Shown: positions 1 to 10,226, counted from the first letter of the stretch. The stretch is DNA of 64,000 nt from Buttiauxella brennerae ATCC 51605 (GCF_001654925.1 NZ_LXER01000032.1:1-64000); one strand, 5' to 3'. Notes: generated by a model not told the origin, from the sequence alone. Numbers and translations: made by a program.

Positions 1-28
1 TTTAGCGGAGAATGATTGGGAGGGGTCG

Positions 29-98
29 CCCTCACCCCGGCCCTCTCCCCCAGAAGAGGGAGAAAACCGATCAATCCCTTCTCCCTCAGGGAGAAGGT
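29..98. repeat. 70-bp dispersed palindromic repeat (copy 1)
   Basis: This stretch opens with CCCTCACCCC and contains two back-to-back palindromes (CCCTCTCCC facing an AGAGGGAG arm, then CTTCTCCCTCAGGGAGAAG). The same layout recurs at 38829-38897 (in reverse orientation, almost base for base) and, more loosely, at 42870-42943. It lies just downstream of trpS, where the CTTCTCCC hairpin could also stop leftward transcription. It resembles the BIME-type intergenic repeats of enterobacteria; the family name is not known to me. Confidence 0.7.
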
Positions 99-121
99 TA
101 GGATAAGGGTTGTGTTAAAAA

Positions 122-1126
122 TTAAGGGTGAGCAACAAACCCAATCACTTCATAGACCTTTTTCAGCGTGACGCTGGCATGTGAACTCGCCTTCTCAGCA
201 CCGTCTTTCATCACTTGCTGCAAGTAAGCTTCATCGTTACGGAAACGGTGATAACGCTCCTGCAATTCGGTCAACATGCCAGATACTGCCTCGGCAACGT
301 CGCCTTTCAGGTGACCATACATTTTGCCTTCAAACTGCTGTTCAAGCTCAGGGATAGATTTACCCGTCACACCCGCCAGAATATCCAACATGTTGGATAC
401 GCCTGCTTTATTCACCGGATCGTAACGCACAACAGGTGGCTCGTCAGAGTCAGTGACTGCACGTTTGATTTTCTTCACGACCGATTTCGGGTCTTCCAGC
501 AGGCCGATAACGTTATTACGGTTATCGTCTGATTTAGACATTTTCTTGGTCGGCTCAAGCAGAGACATCACGCGAGCGCCTGATTTCGGGATAAACGGTT
601 CTGGCACTTTAAACACGTCGCCATACAGCGCATTGAAACGTGCGGCGATATCACGGCTCAGTTCCAAGTGCTGTTTCTGATCGTCACCGACCGGCACAAG
701 GTTGGTCTGGTACAGCAAAATATCTGCTGCCATCAATACCGGGTAGTCAAACAGGCCAGCATTGATGTTCTCGGAATAACGAGAAGACTTATCTTTAAAC
801 TGAGTCATACGGCTCAGCTCACCAAAATAGGTGTAGCAGTTCAGCGCCCAGCCCAGCTGTGCATGTTCTGGCACGTGAGACTGTACAAAGATGGTGCTTT
901 TAGCCGGGTCGATACCACAAGCCAGATACAGTGCCAGCGTGTCGAGAGTGCGGCTGCGCAACTGTGTCGCATCCTGACGCGCAGTGATCGCGTGCAGATC
1001 AACGATGCAGTAAATGCAGTGGTAATCATCTTGCATGTTGACCCACTGACGCAGCGCACCCATGTAGTTACCAATGGTCAATTCACCTGATGGCTGTGCG
1101 CCACTAAAGACGATGGGCTTACTCAT
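122..1126 (-). CDS. trpS: Tryptophanyl-tRNA synthetase
   Basis: Class I aminoacyl-tRNA synthetase that charges tRNA-Trp with tryptophan in the cytoplasm. The 334-residue protein has the expected family length. The HIGH-like signature appears as TIGN at residues 17-20 following a QPSGELT stretch, and the KMSKS loop is intact at 195-199. It is the last gene of the aroKB-damX-dam-rpe-gph-trpS cluster, starting only 4 bases after the gph stop, so it is very probably cotranscribed and translationally linked. Nothing unusual is seen; identification is secure. Confidence 0.98.
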   Translation of the reverse strand: MSKPIVFSGAQPSGELTIGNYMGALRQWVNMQDDYHCIYCIVDLHAITARQDATQLRSRTLDTLALYLACGIDPAKSTIFVQSHVPEHAQLGWALNCYTYFGELSRMTQFKDKSSRYSENINAGLFDYPVLMAADILLYQTNLVPVGDDQKQHLELSRDIAARFNALYGDVFKVPEPFIPKSGARVMSLLEPTKKMSKSDDNRNNVIGLLEDPKSVVKKIKRAVTDSDEPPVVRYDPVNKAGVSNMLDILAGVTGKSIPELEQQFEGKMYGHLKGDVAEAVSGMLTELQERYHRFRNDEAYLQQVMKDGAEKASSHASVTLKKVYEVIGFVAHP

Positions 1127-1130
1127 GTTC

Positions 1131-1832
1131 TTATTCCTGATGTTCTTTGTTAGAGAGCCCTAACGCGGGCAATAAATCGTTGAAGTGGTCAAACACGTAA
1201 TCGGGTTTGCTCAACTCGATGGACTCACCGTAGTTATAACCGTAAGTCAGGCCAATGGAACAGCATCCAGCCGCTTGCGCCGCGAGAATATCGTTGCGGG
1301 AATCGCCAACAAAAAGCAGTTCTTCCGCGCTAAGGTTCAGCTCTTCCATCACTTTATGCAGCGCTTCAGGATGCGGTTTTTTATTTTCCACATCATCACC
1401 ACCAATAATGACTTTGAAGTACTGCGCAATGCCTAATCTTTCCAGCATCGGTAACACAAACGGTGTTGGCTTGTTAGTTACCAGTCCCATCGGCAGGCCT
1501 TTTTCAGCCAAAACAGACAATGTATTCGCGACTTCCGGGAATAAGAAACTGCCCTCTTCCGCTGCTTGCGCATAGTAGGCGTCAAACAGTTTACGCGCGA
1601 TAAGGCATTGGTCGGCTTCAGGTTCTTCACCTTTCAGCGCCCAGGTCAGTGCGCGCTTAACCAACACATCAGCACCGTTACCGATCCACTTTTCAACGTT
1701 GTCTTCACCCGCCGTCGGCAACTCCAGTGCATACAGAGCCTGGTCCATTGCCTGCGTCAGACCCAGTGCGGTATCGACCAGGGTACCGTCTAAATCAAAG
1801 GCGATACCGCGAATTTTACTTAACTTATCCAT
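1131..1832 (-). CDS. gph: Phosphoglycolate phosphatase
   Basis: HAD-superfamily phosphatase that dephosphorylates 2-phosphoglycolate, including that released during repair of 3'-phosphoglycolate DNA ends. The nucleophile motif DLDGTLVD lies near residue 13, the Thr/Asn motif is LVTNKP, and the C-terminal acidic motif is FVGDSRND. At 233 residues it is about 20 shorter than the E. coli protein; from comparison by memory the difference is a missing loop in the cap region near residue 70, while all HAD motifs are present. It overlaps the end of rpe by 8 bases, implying translational coupling. Confidence 0.96.
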   Translation of the reverse strand: MDKLSKIRGIAFDLDGTLVDTALGLTQAMDQALYALELPTAGEDNVEKWIGNGADVLVKRALTWALKGEEPEADQCLIARKLFDAYYAQAAEEGSFLFPEVANTLSVLAEKGLPMGLVTNKPTPFVLPMLERLGIAQYFKVIIGGDDVENKKPHPEALHKVMEELNLSAEELLFVGDSRNDILAAQAAGCCSIGLTYGYNYGESIELSKPDYVFDHFNDLLPALGLSNKEHQE

Positions 1833-2502
1833 GACTTACCTTTGCTAACTCACTACGCATACGTTCAATAACGGCTTTGTAGTCTGGCTGATTGAAAATT
1901 GCCGAACCGGCAACAAACATATCAGCACCTGCCGCAGCAATTTCAGCGATATTGTCGACTTTCACGCCGCCGTCTACTTCCAGACGAATATCATAGCCAG
2001 AAGCGTCAATGCGCTCACGCACCTGACGCAGTTTTTCCAGCGTATGTGGAATAAATGATTGGCCACCAAAACCTGGGTTAACGGACATCAGCAAAATCAC
2101 ATCGAGTTTATCCATGACGTGATCAAGCCAACTCAACGATGTCGCTGGGTTAAACACCAGGCCTGCTTTGCAGCCGTGCTCTTTGATCAGTTGCAGGGAA
2201 CGGTCAACATGCTCTGACGCTTCAGGGTGGAAGGTAATGATGTTGGCGCCAGCCGCAGCGAAATCCGGAATGATACGGTCAACGGGCTTCACCATCAGAT
2301 GCACATCAATAGGGGCAGTAATACCGTAGTCACGCAGGGCTTTTAACACCATCGGACCAATAGTGAGGTTAGGAACGTAATGGTTATCCATAACATCGAA
2401 ATGGACGACATCCGCACCAGCAGCCAGCACCGCAGCCGTGTCTTCACCCAAACGGGCAAAGTCGGCTGAGAGGATTGAGGGGGCAATCAAAAACTGTTTC
2501 AT
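1825..2502 (-). CDS. rpe: Ribulose-phosphate 3-epimerase
   Basis: Interconverts ribulose 5-phosphate and xylulose 5-phosphate in the non-oxidative pentose phosphate pathway. It is a TIM-barrel metalloenzyme: [16 protein letters not shown] at the N-terminus, [12 protein letters not shown] (metal His and catalytic Asp), HLMV, and [12 protein letters not shown] with DGGVK near the C-terminus. An in-frame ATG six codons further upstream exists, but the start at 2502 gives the usual 225-residue protein beginning MKQFLIAPS and has a GGAG ribosome site 6 bases before it. It overlaps gph by 8 bases and follows dam by 45 bases. Confidence 0.97.
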   Translation of the reverse strand: MKQFLIAPSILSADFARLGEDTAAVLAAGADVVHFDVMDNHYVPNLTIGPMVLKALRDYGITAPIDVHLMVKPVDRIIPDFAAAGANIITFHPEASEHVDRSLQLIKEHGCKAGLVFNPATSLSWLDHVMDKLDVILLMSVNPGFGGQSFIPHTLEKLRQVRERIDASGYDIRLEVDGGVKVDNIAEIAAAGADMFVAGSAIFNQPDYKAVIERMRSELAKVSHG

Positions 2503-2547
2503 CCGCTTCTCCAATAGCAAATCATTAACGTCTGCGGACGAAACGGC

Positions 2548-3366
2548 TCAGGCACCGACTTTATACAGCGCCAGCAGTTCGTCCACCTTGTTACGCGTTC
2601 CACCATTACGGCTAATGCTGCGACGCACCTGCACGACATGCAGTTTCGCCTGGTGATACCACAACCGGGTGAGTTCCGTATCATGGTTAGAAATCAGCAC
2701 CGGAATGTGATTTCCTTGCAAATTTTCAGCTAACTGCGCGAGATGTTGCTGCTGCACAGCGTTAAAGCTATCGGTGTGATACGCCGTAAAATTAGCCGTT
2801 GCCGACAAAGGCGCGTAGGGAGGATCGCAATAGACAACAGACCCTGCACTGACATCCGCCATGCTGACATCATAAGACTGACATAAGAATGTGGCGTTCT
2901 GAGCTCGTTCGGCAAAATGATACAACTCTTCTTCAGGGAAGTAGGGTTTGATATAGCGGCCAAACGGGACATTGAATTCACCACGTAGGTTATAACGACA
3001 AAGGCCGTTGTAACAATGGCGGTTCAGATATAAAAACAGCAGTGCACGGCGAAACTCATCTTTGCACTGGTTAAATTCGGTACGATTGAGATAGAACATC
3101 TGCTCATCGTTTTGCTCGGCAGTAAAGAGTTTACGAGACTCCTGAACGTACTCATCCGTGCGGGTTTTAACGATGTTATAGAGGTTAATCAGATCGCTAT
3201 TAATATCTGCGAGGATATAGCGGGAGTAATCAGTATTCAGAAAGACTGAGCCGGCGCCGACGAACGGCTCAATCAGACAATCGCCTTTCGGCAGATACTT
3301 TTTAATGTCTTCGAGCAGGGGGTATTTCCCCCCCGCCCATTTCAGAAAAGCGCGATTTTTTTTCAT
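2548..3366 (-). CDS. dam: DNA adenine methyltransferase (GATC-specific)
   Basis: Methylates the N6 position of adenine in GATC, which directs mismatch repair strand choice, SeqA/oriC timing and phase-variable promoters. The 272-residue sequence has the alpha-group N6-MTase order: AdoMet-binding FLKWAGGKYPLL (residues 7-18), FVGAGS (35-40), then the catalytic DPPY at 181-184. It stands between damX and rpe, as in E. coli, and belongs to the aroK-to-trpS supercluster. A housekeeping solitary methylase rather than part of a restriction system, since no endonuclease gene is nearby. Confidence 0.98.
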   Translation of the reverse strand: MKKNRAFLKWAGGKYPLLEDIKKYLPKGDCLIEPFVGAGSVFLNTDYSRYILADINSDLINLYNIVKTRTDEYVQESRKLFTAEQNDEQMFYLNRTEFNQCKDEFRRALLFLYLNRHCYNGLCRYNLRGEFNVPFGRYIKPYFPEEELYHFAERAQNATFLCQSYDVSMADVSAGSVVYCDPPYAPLSATANFTAYHTDSFNAVQQQHLAQLAENLQGNHIPVLISNHDTELTRLWYHQAKLHVVQVRRSISRNGGTRNKVDELLALYKVGA

Positions 3367-3430
3367 GCTGCCTAACTATTTACACCTTTTCCTGCTGTGG
3401 AAAGGTTCCAACAGCGGCTGCGCTTGTTCA

Positions 3431-4750
3431 TCACTTCAGATCAGACTGAACCTGATGGATAGGTTTTGCCCATGGGTTCTTGGCTTGCACATCAGCTGGC
3501 AATGTCGCAACGGCACGTTTTGCCTCATCTTTGTTAGCGTAGATGCCGCTAACCAGAACATACCACGGCTGACCATTACGCACAGTCTGGTAAACCATAT
3601 AGTGCTGCAGATTCTCTTTCTTCGCCCATGCATTCAGGTTTGCTGAGTTTGAAGAAGAGCTAAGCTGCAGGGTGTAATGGCTACCCGGTGCACCTTTGAT
3701 TGCCCCAGCATCACCCGCTACCGCGCCAGTTGCAGCTGTAACCGGTGCTGCTGTCGCTTTAGGTGCTGATGTTGTTGCTGTTGCTTGCGGTGCAGCTGCA
3801 GTTTGCTGCGGAGCTGCGGCAGTAACAGGCGCTTTAGCTGGTGCAGTCTGCACTGGCGCTGTGACAGGTTCGCTGCGTTTTGCAGTAGCAACAGGTTTTG
3901 GCTCTGTTACTGTGCTTTTCACGGCAGGCTGTTGCTTAGCCGGTTGAGCTTTGTGTTGTGGTTCAATGACAGCCGTTTTGCGTTCCTGACGTGGCGCTGC
4001 AGGTTTCACTGGCTCTGCTTTCGCAACCGGACGTGGTGCCGTTGTTGCGCCATTGCTGCCTGCAACTGCCGCCACGGTGGCTGGTGCGGTTGGCAGCGTA
4101 GAGCTGGTAACTGCATTGTCAATCTGACCCGATTGCTGAGTCAGCGCATTGTTCAGATCCCCTGGAACTTCTACACGCTGTTGACCCTGTGGTGCAGGTT
4201 GAGACTGCGCATCAGTCGGCGTGGAAGAAATGGCAGGAAGAGTAACTTCTTGTGGATTGCCTGCGGTTTCTGTCTGATTAGCAGCAGACGTTGAACCAGG
4301 TTGTGGTTGCGCGCCGTTGGCCTGGTCAGCAGCAGAACCGGACAAGTCGATATTCTTTTCAGCGTTCGGATTGCTATTCGCTGTTTCAGTATCAGTAGAA
4401 GGGGCTTTCAGGGCCGAACCAATCCCAATGATTAAAAGCAACAGTACAAGAATACCAATGCCCATCATCAAGTGCTGGCGGGAAACCGGAACTTTTTGTT
4501 TAGCGGATTTTTTACGGGTACGTGCCGGGCGACGTTCTTCTGCATCAACTTGCAGATCGTCGTCGTTTTCATACTCTTCTTCGTCACGAGTACGACGGGA
4601 ACGCGCTGGACGAGGCTCATCGGCATCTAATTCAACATCATCGACATTGATCTGCGGCTCATTTTCGCGCTCATCAGCTTTGCGGCTACGGCCTGAACGA
4701 CGATCGCTAGGATCGGGTTTCAGTTCGTCTTCCGGTTTAAATTCATCCAT
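3431..4750 (-). CDS. damX: Cell division protein DamX (SPOR domain)
   Basis: Bitopic inner-membrane protein that binds denuded peptidoglycan at the division septum. The order is a highly charged cytoplasmic N-terminal region (residues 1-90, rich in Arg/Asp/Glu), one transmembrane helix (about 94-113), a long low-complexity periplasmic linker rich in Ala, Pro, Gln and Thr (120-350), and a C-terminal SPOR domain (about 356-439, from [12 protein letters not shown]). The linker's base composition creates the long open antisense frames seen opposite it. It lies between aroB (97 bases upstream) and dam (64 bases downstream). Confidence 0.95.
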   Translation of the reverse strand: MDEFKPEDELKPDPSDRRSGRSRKADERENEPQINVDDVELDADEPRPARSRRTRDEEEYENDDDLQVDAEERRPARTRKKSAKQKVPVSRQHLMMGIGILVLLLLIIGIGSALKAPSTDTETANSNPNAEKNIDLSGSAADQANGAQPQPGSTSAANQTETAGNPQEVTLPAISSTPTDAQSQPAPQGQQRVEVPGDLNNALTQQSGQIDNAVTSSTLPTAPATVAAVAGSNGATTAPRPVAKAEPVKPAAPRQERKTAVIEPQHKAQPAKQQPAVKSTVTEPKPVATAKRSEPVTAPVQTAPAKAPVTAAAPQQTAAAPQATATTSAPKATAAPVTAATGAVAGDAGAIKGAPGSHYTLQLSSSSNSANLNAWAKKENLQHYMVYQTVRNGQPWYVLVSGIYANKDEAKRAVATLPADVQAKNPWAKPIHQVQSDLK

Positions 4751-4847
4751 TTAACACCCCACTCAAAGGCCTGTGCCAGCAATTCAAACTCAGCACATAA
4801 CCCGAAGTTAAAAATCGCCTGACTTCAGCGACCGAAATTTCTAATAA

Positions 4848-5936
4848 TTAAGCCTGCTGACAATCAGCAATGGCGGACAAAACGATATCGTGTGGCACTC
4901 CGCCACGCATTTCACTCTTCCCGATTGCCAGAGGCAGCACTAAGCGCAGCTCACCAGCCAAAACTTTTTTGTCACGCATCATGTGGGGCATATACGCGGC
5001 GGCTGACATTTCTTTCGGCCCGGTAACTGGCAGCCCGGCACGTTGCAGCAATTTAATCACGCGCTGCACATCGGCCTCACTGAAGTTACCCAAACGCTGA
5101 GCTGTTCGTGCCGCCATAACCATACCAGCGGAAACAGCTTCACCATGTAGCCAGTTGCCATAGCCCATTTCTGCTTCTATGGCGTGACCAAAGGTGTGAC
5201 CCAAATTCAGTAAAGCACGTAAGCCACTTTCGCGCTCGTCAGCGGCAACAACTTCTGCTTTCAGCTCACAACAACGACGAATACACCAGGCCAGTGCTTT
5301 ACCATCGAGCGCAAGCAATGCATCCAGGTTGTCTTCAAGCCAATTGAAGAAATCGCCGTCGAGAATAATTCCGTACTTGATGACTTCTGCCAGACCGGAT
5401 GCCAACTCCCGCGCAGGTAAAGTATTCAGACAGTCGAGATCCACCACTACCGAAGCAGGTTGGTAGAACGCGCCAATCATATTTTTACCGAGGGGGTGGT
5501 TTACGGCTGTTTTACCACCAACAGAAGAGTCCACTTGCGAAAGCAAAGTGGTTGGAACTTGAATAAAGCGCACGCCGCGTTGATAACTCGCCGCGGCAAA
5601 GCCCGTCAGGTCGCCGACGACACCACCGCCCAGGGCAATGAGTGTCGTATCACGACCATGTGGCTTTTCAAGCAACGCAGTAAAGACAGTGTCTAATACA
5701 GCGAGACTCTTGAATTGTTCGCCATCCGGAAGGATGACGGAATCGACTTTAACGCCCGCTTGCTCCAGCACGCCACGCACCTTATCCAGGTAGAGCGGCG
5801 CCAGGGTTTCATTGGTCACCAGCATCGTTTGGTCGCCAGCTTTCAGCGGCCCAAAAGATGCCGAGTCACTAAATAACCCAGCAGCAATGGTGATAGGGTA
5901 ACTACGTTCCCCGAGAGTGACTGTTAACCTCTCCAT
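4848..5936 (-). CDS. aroB: 3-dehydroquinate synthase
   Basis: Second enzyme of the shikimate pathway: converts DAHP to 3-dehydroquinate using bound NAD+ and a divalent metal. The 362-residue length equals the E. coli enzyme. The nucleotide-binding stretch [14 protein letters not shown] lies near residue 103, and the metal ligands are in LAEVIKYG and [13 protein letters not shown]. It follows aroK by 60 bases, so the two successive aromatic steps are encoded as an aroK-aroB pair at the head of the damX-dam-rpe-gph-trpS cluster. Confidence 0.98.
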   Translation of the reverse strand: MERLTVTLGERSYPITIAAGLFSDSASFGPLKAGDQTMLVTNETLAPLYLDKVRGVLEQAGVKVDSVILPDGEQFKSLAVLDTVFTALLEKPHGRDTTLIALGGGVVGDLTGFAAASYQRGVRFIQVPTTLLSQVDSSVGGKTAVNHPLGKNMIGAFYQPASVVVDLDCLNTLPARELASGLAEVIKYGIILDGDFFNWLEDNLDALLALDGKALAWCIRRCCELKAEVVAADERESGLRALLNLGHTFGHAIEAEMGYGNWLHGEAVSAGMVMAARTAQRLGNFSEADVQRVIKLLQRAGLPVTGPKEMSAAAYMPHMMRDKKVLAGELRLVLPLAIGKSEMRGGVPHDIVLSAIADCQQA

Positions 5937-5996
5937 AACGCGAAGTCCACCTTGATGTTGCTTAGCCCGCAGGCGTTTTTTTCGATTAAGCCAGAA

Positions 5997-6518
5997 TCAG
6001 TTGCTTTCCAACATATTAATAATCTGGTTAGCAACCACTTTGGCACTTTGGTCGTCAGTGCGAATCGTCACATCAGCAATCTCTTCATAAAGAGGATTGC
6101 GTTCCTGAGCTAAGGCTTCAAGAACTTCACGCGGTGGAGTCTCAACTTGCAGTAGTGGGCGTTTTTTATCACGCTGTGTACGGGCGAGCTGTTTTTCAAT
6201 TGTGGTTTCAAGATACACCACAACTCCACGGGCGGAGAGACGGTTACGGGTCTCACGAGATTTCACAGAACCGCCGCCAGTTGCCAGCACAATGCCCTGT
6301 TTTTCAGTGAGTTCGTTGATGATTTTTTCTTCGCGATCGCGGAAGCCGTCTTCGCCTTCAACGTCGAATACCCAGCCCACATCAGCTCCGGTACGTTTCT
6401 CAATCTCTTGATCAGAATCGAAAAATTCCATATTGAGTTGCTGAGCTAACTGACGCCCAATAGTGCTTTTGCCGGCACCCATAGGCCCAACCAGAAAGAT
6501 ATTGCGTTTCTCTGCCAT
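5997..6518 (-). CDS. aroK: Shikimate kinase 1
   Basis: Phosphorylates shikimate at the 3-hydroxyl using ATP. The 173-residue protein carries the Walker A loop GPMGAGKS at residues 11-18, the [11 protein letters not shown] shikimate-binding segment, and the GGG motif in LATGGGSV. It is the first gene of the aroKB cluster. It is preceded by a 319-base gap after hofQ that must hold its own promoter, because hofQ belongs to a separate operon. Confidence 0.98.
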   Translation of the reverse strand: MAEKRNIFLVGPMGAGKSTIGRQLAQQLNMEFFDSDQEIEKRTGADVGWVFDVEGEDGFRDREEKIINELTEKQGIVLATGGGSVKSRETRNRLSARGVVVYLETTIEKQLARTQRDKKRPLLQVETPPREVLEALAQERNPLYEEIADVTIRTDDQSAKVVANQIINMLESN

Positions 6519-6837
6519 TTTTTCGGTACTACTAAGACAATTCGTTGATGATAAACCCGCCCTGTTAAAACCAGGTGCAGCGGGACATGAACTGAAACCT
6601 CATAAGCGATAGTGCGAGAGTCAGACTGAAAATTATCTCAATACTCAAGGTGGTTTGGCAACCGATTATATTCCCCAGCCTTCTTATGAAGAAGAAAATG
6701 CATAAATCAGGGTTATCTGTCACAAGACTTGAGCAACCAGCCTCTCGAAACGGTACACCTTGTAAGCTAATTCCTCTCTGCCGTCAAACACCTGGGCACC
6801 GTTTCAAAGAAAAACTGTATGATGAAGAATGAAAATA
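6519..6837. other. aroK leader/promoter gap
   Basis: There are 319 bases without a credible gene between the hofQ stop and the aroK start. A GC-rich hairpin (CCCGCCCTG at 6556-6564 facing CAGG and GCGGG up to 6584, with a 4-base bulge) lies about 38 bases before the aroK ATG and would form in its 5' leader. A 60-codon frame on the plus strand (6650-6832) has no recognisable features and I do not call it. Promoter elements were not confidently assigned. Confidence 0.5.
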
Positions 6838-8085
6838 CTACGAAACCGGGATAAGCCGAGGGGTAATAAATACCACTAATTCACGGCGCTGATGATTTTT
6901 TGCATCATGACGAAACAGACTACCCACCATGGGTATTGAACCAAGAAAAGGCACACTGTCGCTACTGTCAGTATTGTGTTGCTGGAAGATCCCGCCAAGG
7001 GCAAGAGTTTCACCATTTTTCACCGCAACAACAGTTTCTATCTCTTGTTCATCTATCGCCAGGACTTCACCATCAGATTGCTGAATACTACGACCCGGCA
7101 TATTTTGGCTAATGTGCAATTTTAAACGGATATTACCATCAGCCTGAATAGTTGGCGTCACTTCCATCCCCAAAACCGCTTCTTTAAATTCGATTGCTGT
7201 CGCCCCGCTTTCGCCACTGGAAACCGTATACGGTATTTCGGTGCCTTGTTTGATGCTGGCCGGCTGTTGATGCGCCGCCATCAAGCGAGGGCTGGCGATA
7301 ATTTCCAGTTGTTGCTGTTGTTCCAGGGCAGACAATTCAAGCTCCAGCATTCGGCCATCAATGCGAGCAATGTTAAACCCGACTTTTGTTGAAGCATTAT
7401 TGACTGAGAGATCGGCTGAAATACCAGTGGTCTGGTGGAGTTTACGCTCCCCAACTTGCTCTTCAGTGGACCATTTCACACCAAGCTCACGCAACTTATC
7501 CTGGTTGATAGTGACAATATGGGCTGCGATTTCCACTTGCCCAATGGGCAAGTCCATTTCAGTTACCCAGTCAGCGATCTGTTTGAGCACTGTTTTGTTA
7601 TCACGCACAATCAACCGGTTAGTGCGTTTATCAGCAGTAATATTCCCCTGGGCACTCAATAGCTTATTACCGCCAGCCTTTAATGCCGCAGATAAATCTT
7701 CAACATCAGCGTAATGAGGGGCAAAAACTTTATAGAGCAGTGGTTGATCAAGTGCTTGCTGCTTGCGTTGTTCTACGGCCTGCGCCTGCTGTTCACGCAG
7801 CCGGGCTCTTGGCAAAACCTGTATCACATTGCCTTCTCGTTTTTGGCTGAGTTCAGCGGTGTTCAACACAAGCTGGAATGCCTGTTTCCAGGGGACATTA
7901 ACCAAATTAAGAGACAACGCCCCCTCCACACCTGGTGCAATCATCAGGTTAACGTTTTCGCTTTCAGCCAATGCCTGCAAAACCTGAGTAACCGGTGCGT
8001 TATCAAGCACCAGAGAAATGCCTTTATCTGCCTGGCTTTTGAATGGTAGAAGCAACACCAGAAGTAATACCCGAATCCATGGCAT
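6838..8085 (-). CDS. hofQ: HofQ outer-membrane secretin (DNA uptake/type IV pilus-like)
   Basis: PilQ/ComE-type secretin, predicted to form the outer-membrane ring for DNA uptake; in E. coli it is needed to use DNA as a nutrient. A signal peptide (PWIRVLLLVLLLP) is followed by a secretin N1-like region (VLQALAESENVNLMIAPGV) and the C-terminal secretin core with VPFLGSIPMVGSLFRHD and the final RRELVVFITPRLI. The 415 residues match the family length in enterobacteria. Its start overlaps the end of hofP by 62 bases. It is the last gene of hofMNOPQ. Confidence 0.93.
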   Translation of the reverse strand: MPWIRVLLLVLLLPFKSQADKGISLVLDNAPVTQVLQALAESENVNLMIAPGVEGALSLNLVNVPWKQAFQLVLNTAELSQKREGNVIQVLPRARLREQQAQAVEQRKQQALDQPLLYKVFAPHYADVEDLSAALKAGGNKLLSAQGNITADKRTNRLIVRDNKTVLKQIADWVTEMDLPIGQVEIAAHIVTINQDKLRELGVKWSTEEQVGERKLHQTTGISADLSVNNASTKVGFNIARIDGRMLELELSALEQQQQLEIIASPRLMAAHQQPASIKQGTEIPYTVSSGESGATAIEFKEAVLGMEVTPTIQADGNIRLKLHISQNMPGRSIQQSDGEVLAIDEQEIETVVAVKNGETLALGGIFQQHNTDSSDSVPFLGSIPMVGSLFRHDAKNHQRRELVVFITPRLIPVS

Positions 8086-8413
8086 CTGTTTTTCCTTTTA
8101 TTTCCCAACGATAAGAAGAGGGCTGGCAAGTGGAGTCAAGACGCGCAGACACCAACCCAGGCGCTACGTTTTCAATATGCACGCCAGGTAAAAGCTCACT
8201 ATCTGTCTTGATTCGCAGGCTTTTTCCTTGTGAGTTGAACATCAAAGCAATGTTGCTGGCAGGAGAGCTGACCACTCCCTGCAAAACCCAGGAAGCAAGC
8301 TGCCCACTTAGTTTTTCACAAGGTGATATTTGCGGCAAAAAGGGGTTTGGGGGCATTGCCCGCGCCGGGAAGATAACCAGCAATATGGCCCAGCCAATGT
8401 TACGGCTCATCAT
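8024..8413 (-). CDS. hofP: HofP, PilP-like DNA-utilisation protein
   Basis: Small, fast-evolving fourth protein of the hofMNOPQ operon, corresponding by position to PilP, the periplasmic partner of the secretin. A hydrophobic N-terminus (RNIGWAILLVIF) looks like a signal or anchor, then PNPFLPQISPCEKL and ELLPGVHIENVAPG, features shared with E. coli HofP. I chose the ATG-ATG at 8413 because it overlaps hofO by 14 bases; an in-frame ATG at 8449 would extend it into hofO without giving a better signal peptide. Identification rests largely on operon position. Confidence 0.8.
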   Translation of the reverse strand: MMSRNIGWAILLVIFPARAMPPNPFLPQISPCEKLSGQLASWVLQGVVSSPASNIALMFNSQGKSLRIKTDSELLPGVHIENVAPGLVSARLDSTCQPSSYRWEIKGKTDAMDSGITSGVASTIQKPGR

Positions 8414-8867
8414 CAAACTCCATTGCCAGCACCAGTTTGAGTAATTCACCCTGGCTGGTGAGGGTAAAAGCGTTGCTGGTCACAACACGATATTCCGCAA
8501 GACGGGCAAATAGCCCCGGCAACTTTTCCCACGGCACAAGCATCTCCAGGTCCCCCTGCTTATTATCGGGCTGCCACTTCAGCAATTTCCCGCCTGACTT
8601 CCCAACAAATTCCGTCACCGAAAATACGGGAGGCTGCGCAGGCAAAAGCATCGGCACAGGCTTTATAAGCGGAGGGATTTTCCGTCGCAATTCAGCCACT
8701 TTCTGACTTGCCTGCTGGTTATCCCTTTCTAACTGCTGCCGCAAGGATTGCTGCGGTCGCATCAGGAACAGCCACGCCATGCTCACGACCAGACCGATAA
8801 AGATGGCGAGCGATACAACGCGTACCCAACACGGCCCACGAAACCAGCGTTCAATTATCCAGGACAT
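8400..8867 (-). CDS. hofO: HofO, PilO-like DNA-utilisation protein
   Basis: PilO-type inner-membrane component of the type IV pilus-like alignment complex. A short cytoplasmic start (SWIIERWFRGP) leads into one transmembrane helix (about residues 17-36), then a coiled-coil region (LRQQLERDNQQASQKVAELR) and a small globular C-terminus ending LVLAMEFDDEP. This topology is the PilO signature. It overlaps hofN by 17 bases and hofP by 14. Confidence 0.88.
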   Translation of the reverse strand: MSWIIERWFRGPCWVRVVSLAIFIGLVVSMAWLFLMRPQQSLRQQLERDNQQASQKVAELRRKIPPLIKPVPMLLPAQPPVFSVTEFVGKSGGKLLKWQPDNKQGDLEMLVPWEKLPGLFARLAEYRVVTSNAFTLTSQGELLKLVLAMEFDDEP

Positions 8868-9405
8868 TCGCCACCTCGGTCAGGGTTAAGGTGAAAACAA
8901 AGCCATATCCGCCCTGGGTTTCATGCTGCACCGCTCCGGCCCGTACAACTGAAACTCCATCAAGTTGCGCCAGTTCTTTTTCCAGCCGCTGAATATCTTC
9001 CATATCAGTGGCGTGTCCCTTAATTAAAAATTGCCCTTTTTGCAGTGATAACGAAGAAAACCAGGCTCCAACAGGCTTAAAAGTAGCAAGTTGAATTAAT
9101 CGCGTTTCCCATATCTGGATGGCATGCTGCCGGGCCTCGCGAGCCTGCTGAATAAGCCGCCATTTTTTGCTCTGCTCTTGTAAAGCCAATCGCTGCTGAG
9201 ACAGACGCTGCAATGCGGTTTGTGTGCTTGCCAGGTGTTTTTTATGCCCCTGCAACTGTTGAATTTGCCATGCTGATAGCTGTTGCACACTGGCGACCAG
9301 TAACGGCATAAGCAGCAATATCGAGCAGAAAAGCGTGCTCCATCGGCGTACACGCTGCTGGCGCAGCGTTTTACGCCAGGGGAGTAAATTTATCAGCGGT
9401 GTCAT
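8851..9405 (-). CDS. hofN: HofN, PilN-like DNA-utilisation protein
   Basis: PilN-like bitopic membrane protein. The N-terminal INLLPWR motif (residues 5-11), which in PilN docks into PilM, is present and is followed by a transmembrane helix (about 24-42) and a long coiled coil (LQGHKKHLASTQTALQRLSQ) before an alpha/beta C-terminal domain. It overlaps hofM by 4 bases and hofO by 17, so translation of the operon is tightly coupled. Confidence 0.9.
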   Translation of the reverse strand: MTPLINLLPWRKTLRQQRVRRWSTLFCSILLLMPLLVASVQQLSAWQIQQLQGHKKHLASTQTALQRLSQQRLALQEQSKKWRLIQQAREARQHAIQIWETRLIQLATFKPVGAWFSSLSLQKGQFLIKGHATDMEDIQRLEKELAQLDGVSVVRAGAVQHETQGGYGFVFTLTLTEVANVLDN

Positions 9406-10226
9406 CTCGATACCCTACCGATGGCAAGACCGATTGCGATGGTATAGACACCGCCATGTAGCGGTAATGGAGGCTGCAAACGTGAAAGCGCCCGCCAGGC
9501 ATCCAGGGGAAAAACACCTTCAGGGAAGGGCTCGGGTTGTGTATGGCTCAATGCAACCCGTTGCGGTTCGGTTTTAAGCAGTTGGCAAAAATCTGAAATC
9601 GTTGGCACTAGTTGGGTGTCAGCCCACCCCCATCGGGGGCTAGCCTCGGTCGAAGCCCATACCCAATGGCGAAGCTCGTGATGTACCAAATATTGGTACT
9701 TTTCCAAATGACAGGGGGCAATAAGCGCCGGTAATGCACTGGCTCCCGGGGTTAATGTCGCAGGATACAGATTTACCGCAGCAAGGCTTTTCAGCAACGC
9801 TGCGACATCTGCCTGGCGCGCAGCGACTATCAAATGCGTGTCTGCAACATCTTGTGACGCTAAATAATCCCAACACAATTGTGCCGCCGGCATCTGCATC
9901 TGCCGGGCTGTTGCCGAGGCGATATAAGCTTCGCTGGCCGGTTCGCTCAGTCGTTTGTCAGGAGTGGGAACCGGGCGCTGGAGCGTTCTGTGTGTTGGAA
10001 AAGAGACGCGCAACTGGTGGCGCACGGGCAGCTCTTTTCGCCATTCAGCCAACGCTTTAGTGAGTGCTTGCGCATTAATTAATAACCCGTCGCGAAAGGT
10101 CTCTTCGGGCAAGGGTAAAAACCACCAGTGGCGCAGTTGCCAGCCTTGCCGTTGGCGCTGCACAGCCACAGCTCGAATGCTTTCATGTTGAATATCCAGG
10201 CCAATTTGCCAGTTTGTGAACATCAT
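9402..10226 (-). CDS. hofM: HofM, PilM-like DNA-utilisation protein
   Basis: First gene of hofMNOPQ, an actin-fold PilM-like cytoplasmic protein expected to bind the HofN N-terminus. The N-terminal WQIGLDIQHESIRAVAV resembles the phosphate-1 motif of PilM, and GGVYTIAIGLAIGR closes the protein as in E. coli HofM. The open frame extends 13 codons further upstream, but the ATG at 10226 has an AAGGAGA ribosome site 7 bases ahead, so it is chosen (274 residues). It is divergent from mrcA with 119 bases between. In E. coli the operon is Sxy/CRP dependent; I found no clear CRP-S site here. Confidence 0.9.
   Translation of the reverse strand: MMFTNWQIGLDIQHESIRAVAVQRQRQGWQLRHWWFLPLPEETFRDGLLINAQALTKALAEWRKELPVRHQLRVSFPTHRTLQRPVPTPDKRLSEPASEAYIASATARQMQMPAAQLCWDYLASQDVADTHLIVAARQADVAALLKSLAAVNLYPATLTPGASALPALIAPCHLEKYQYLVHHELRHWVWASTEASPRWGWADTQLVPTISDFCQLLKTEPQRVALSHTQPEPFPEGVFPLDAWRALSRLQPPLPLHGGVYTIAIGLAIGRVSR

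Noticed and set aside
2548-3366. Dam as part of a restriction-modification system
   Set aside because: It is in the conserved damX-dam-rpe context with no endonuclease; it is the housekeeping methylase.
6650-6832. A 60-codon ORF on the plus strand in the aroK-hofQ gap
   Set aside because: No ribosome site, no motif, and it lies in what should be the aroK leader region on the other strand.
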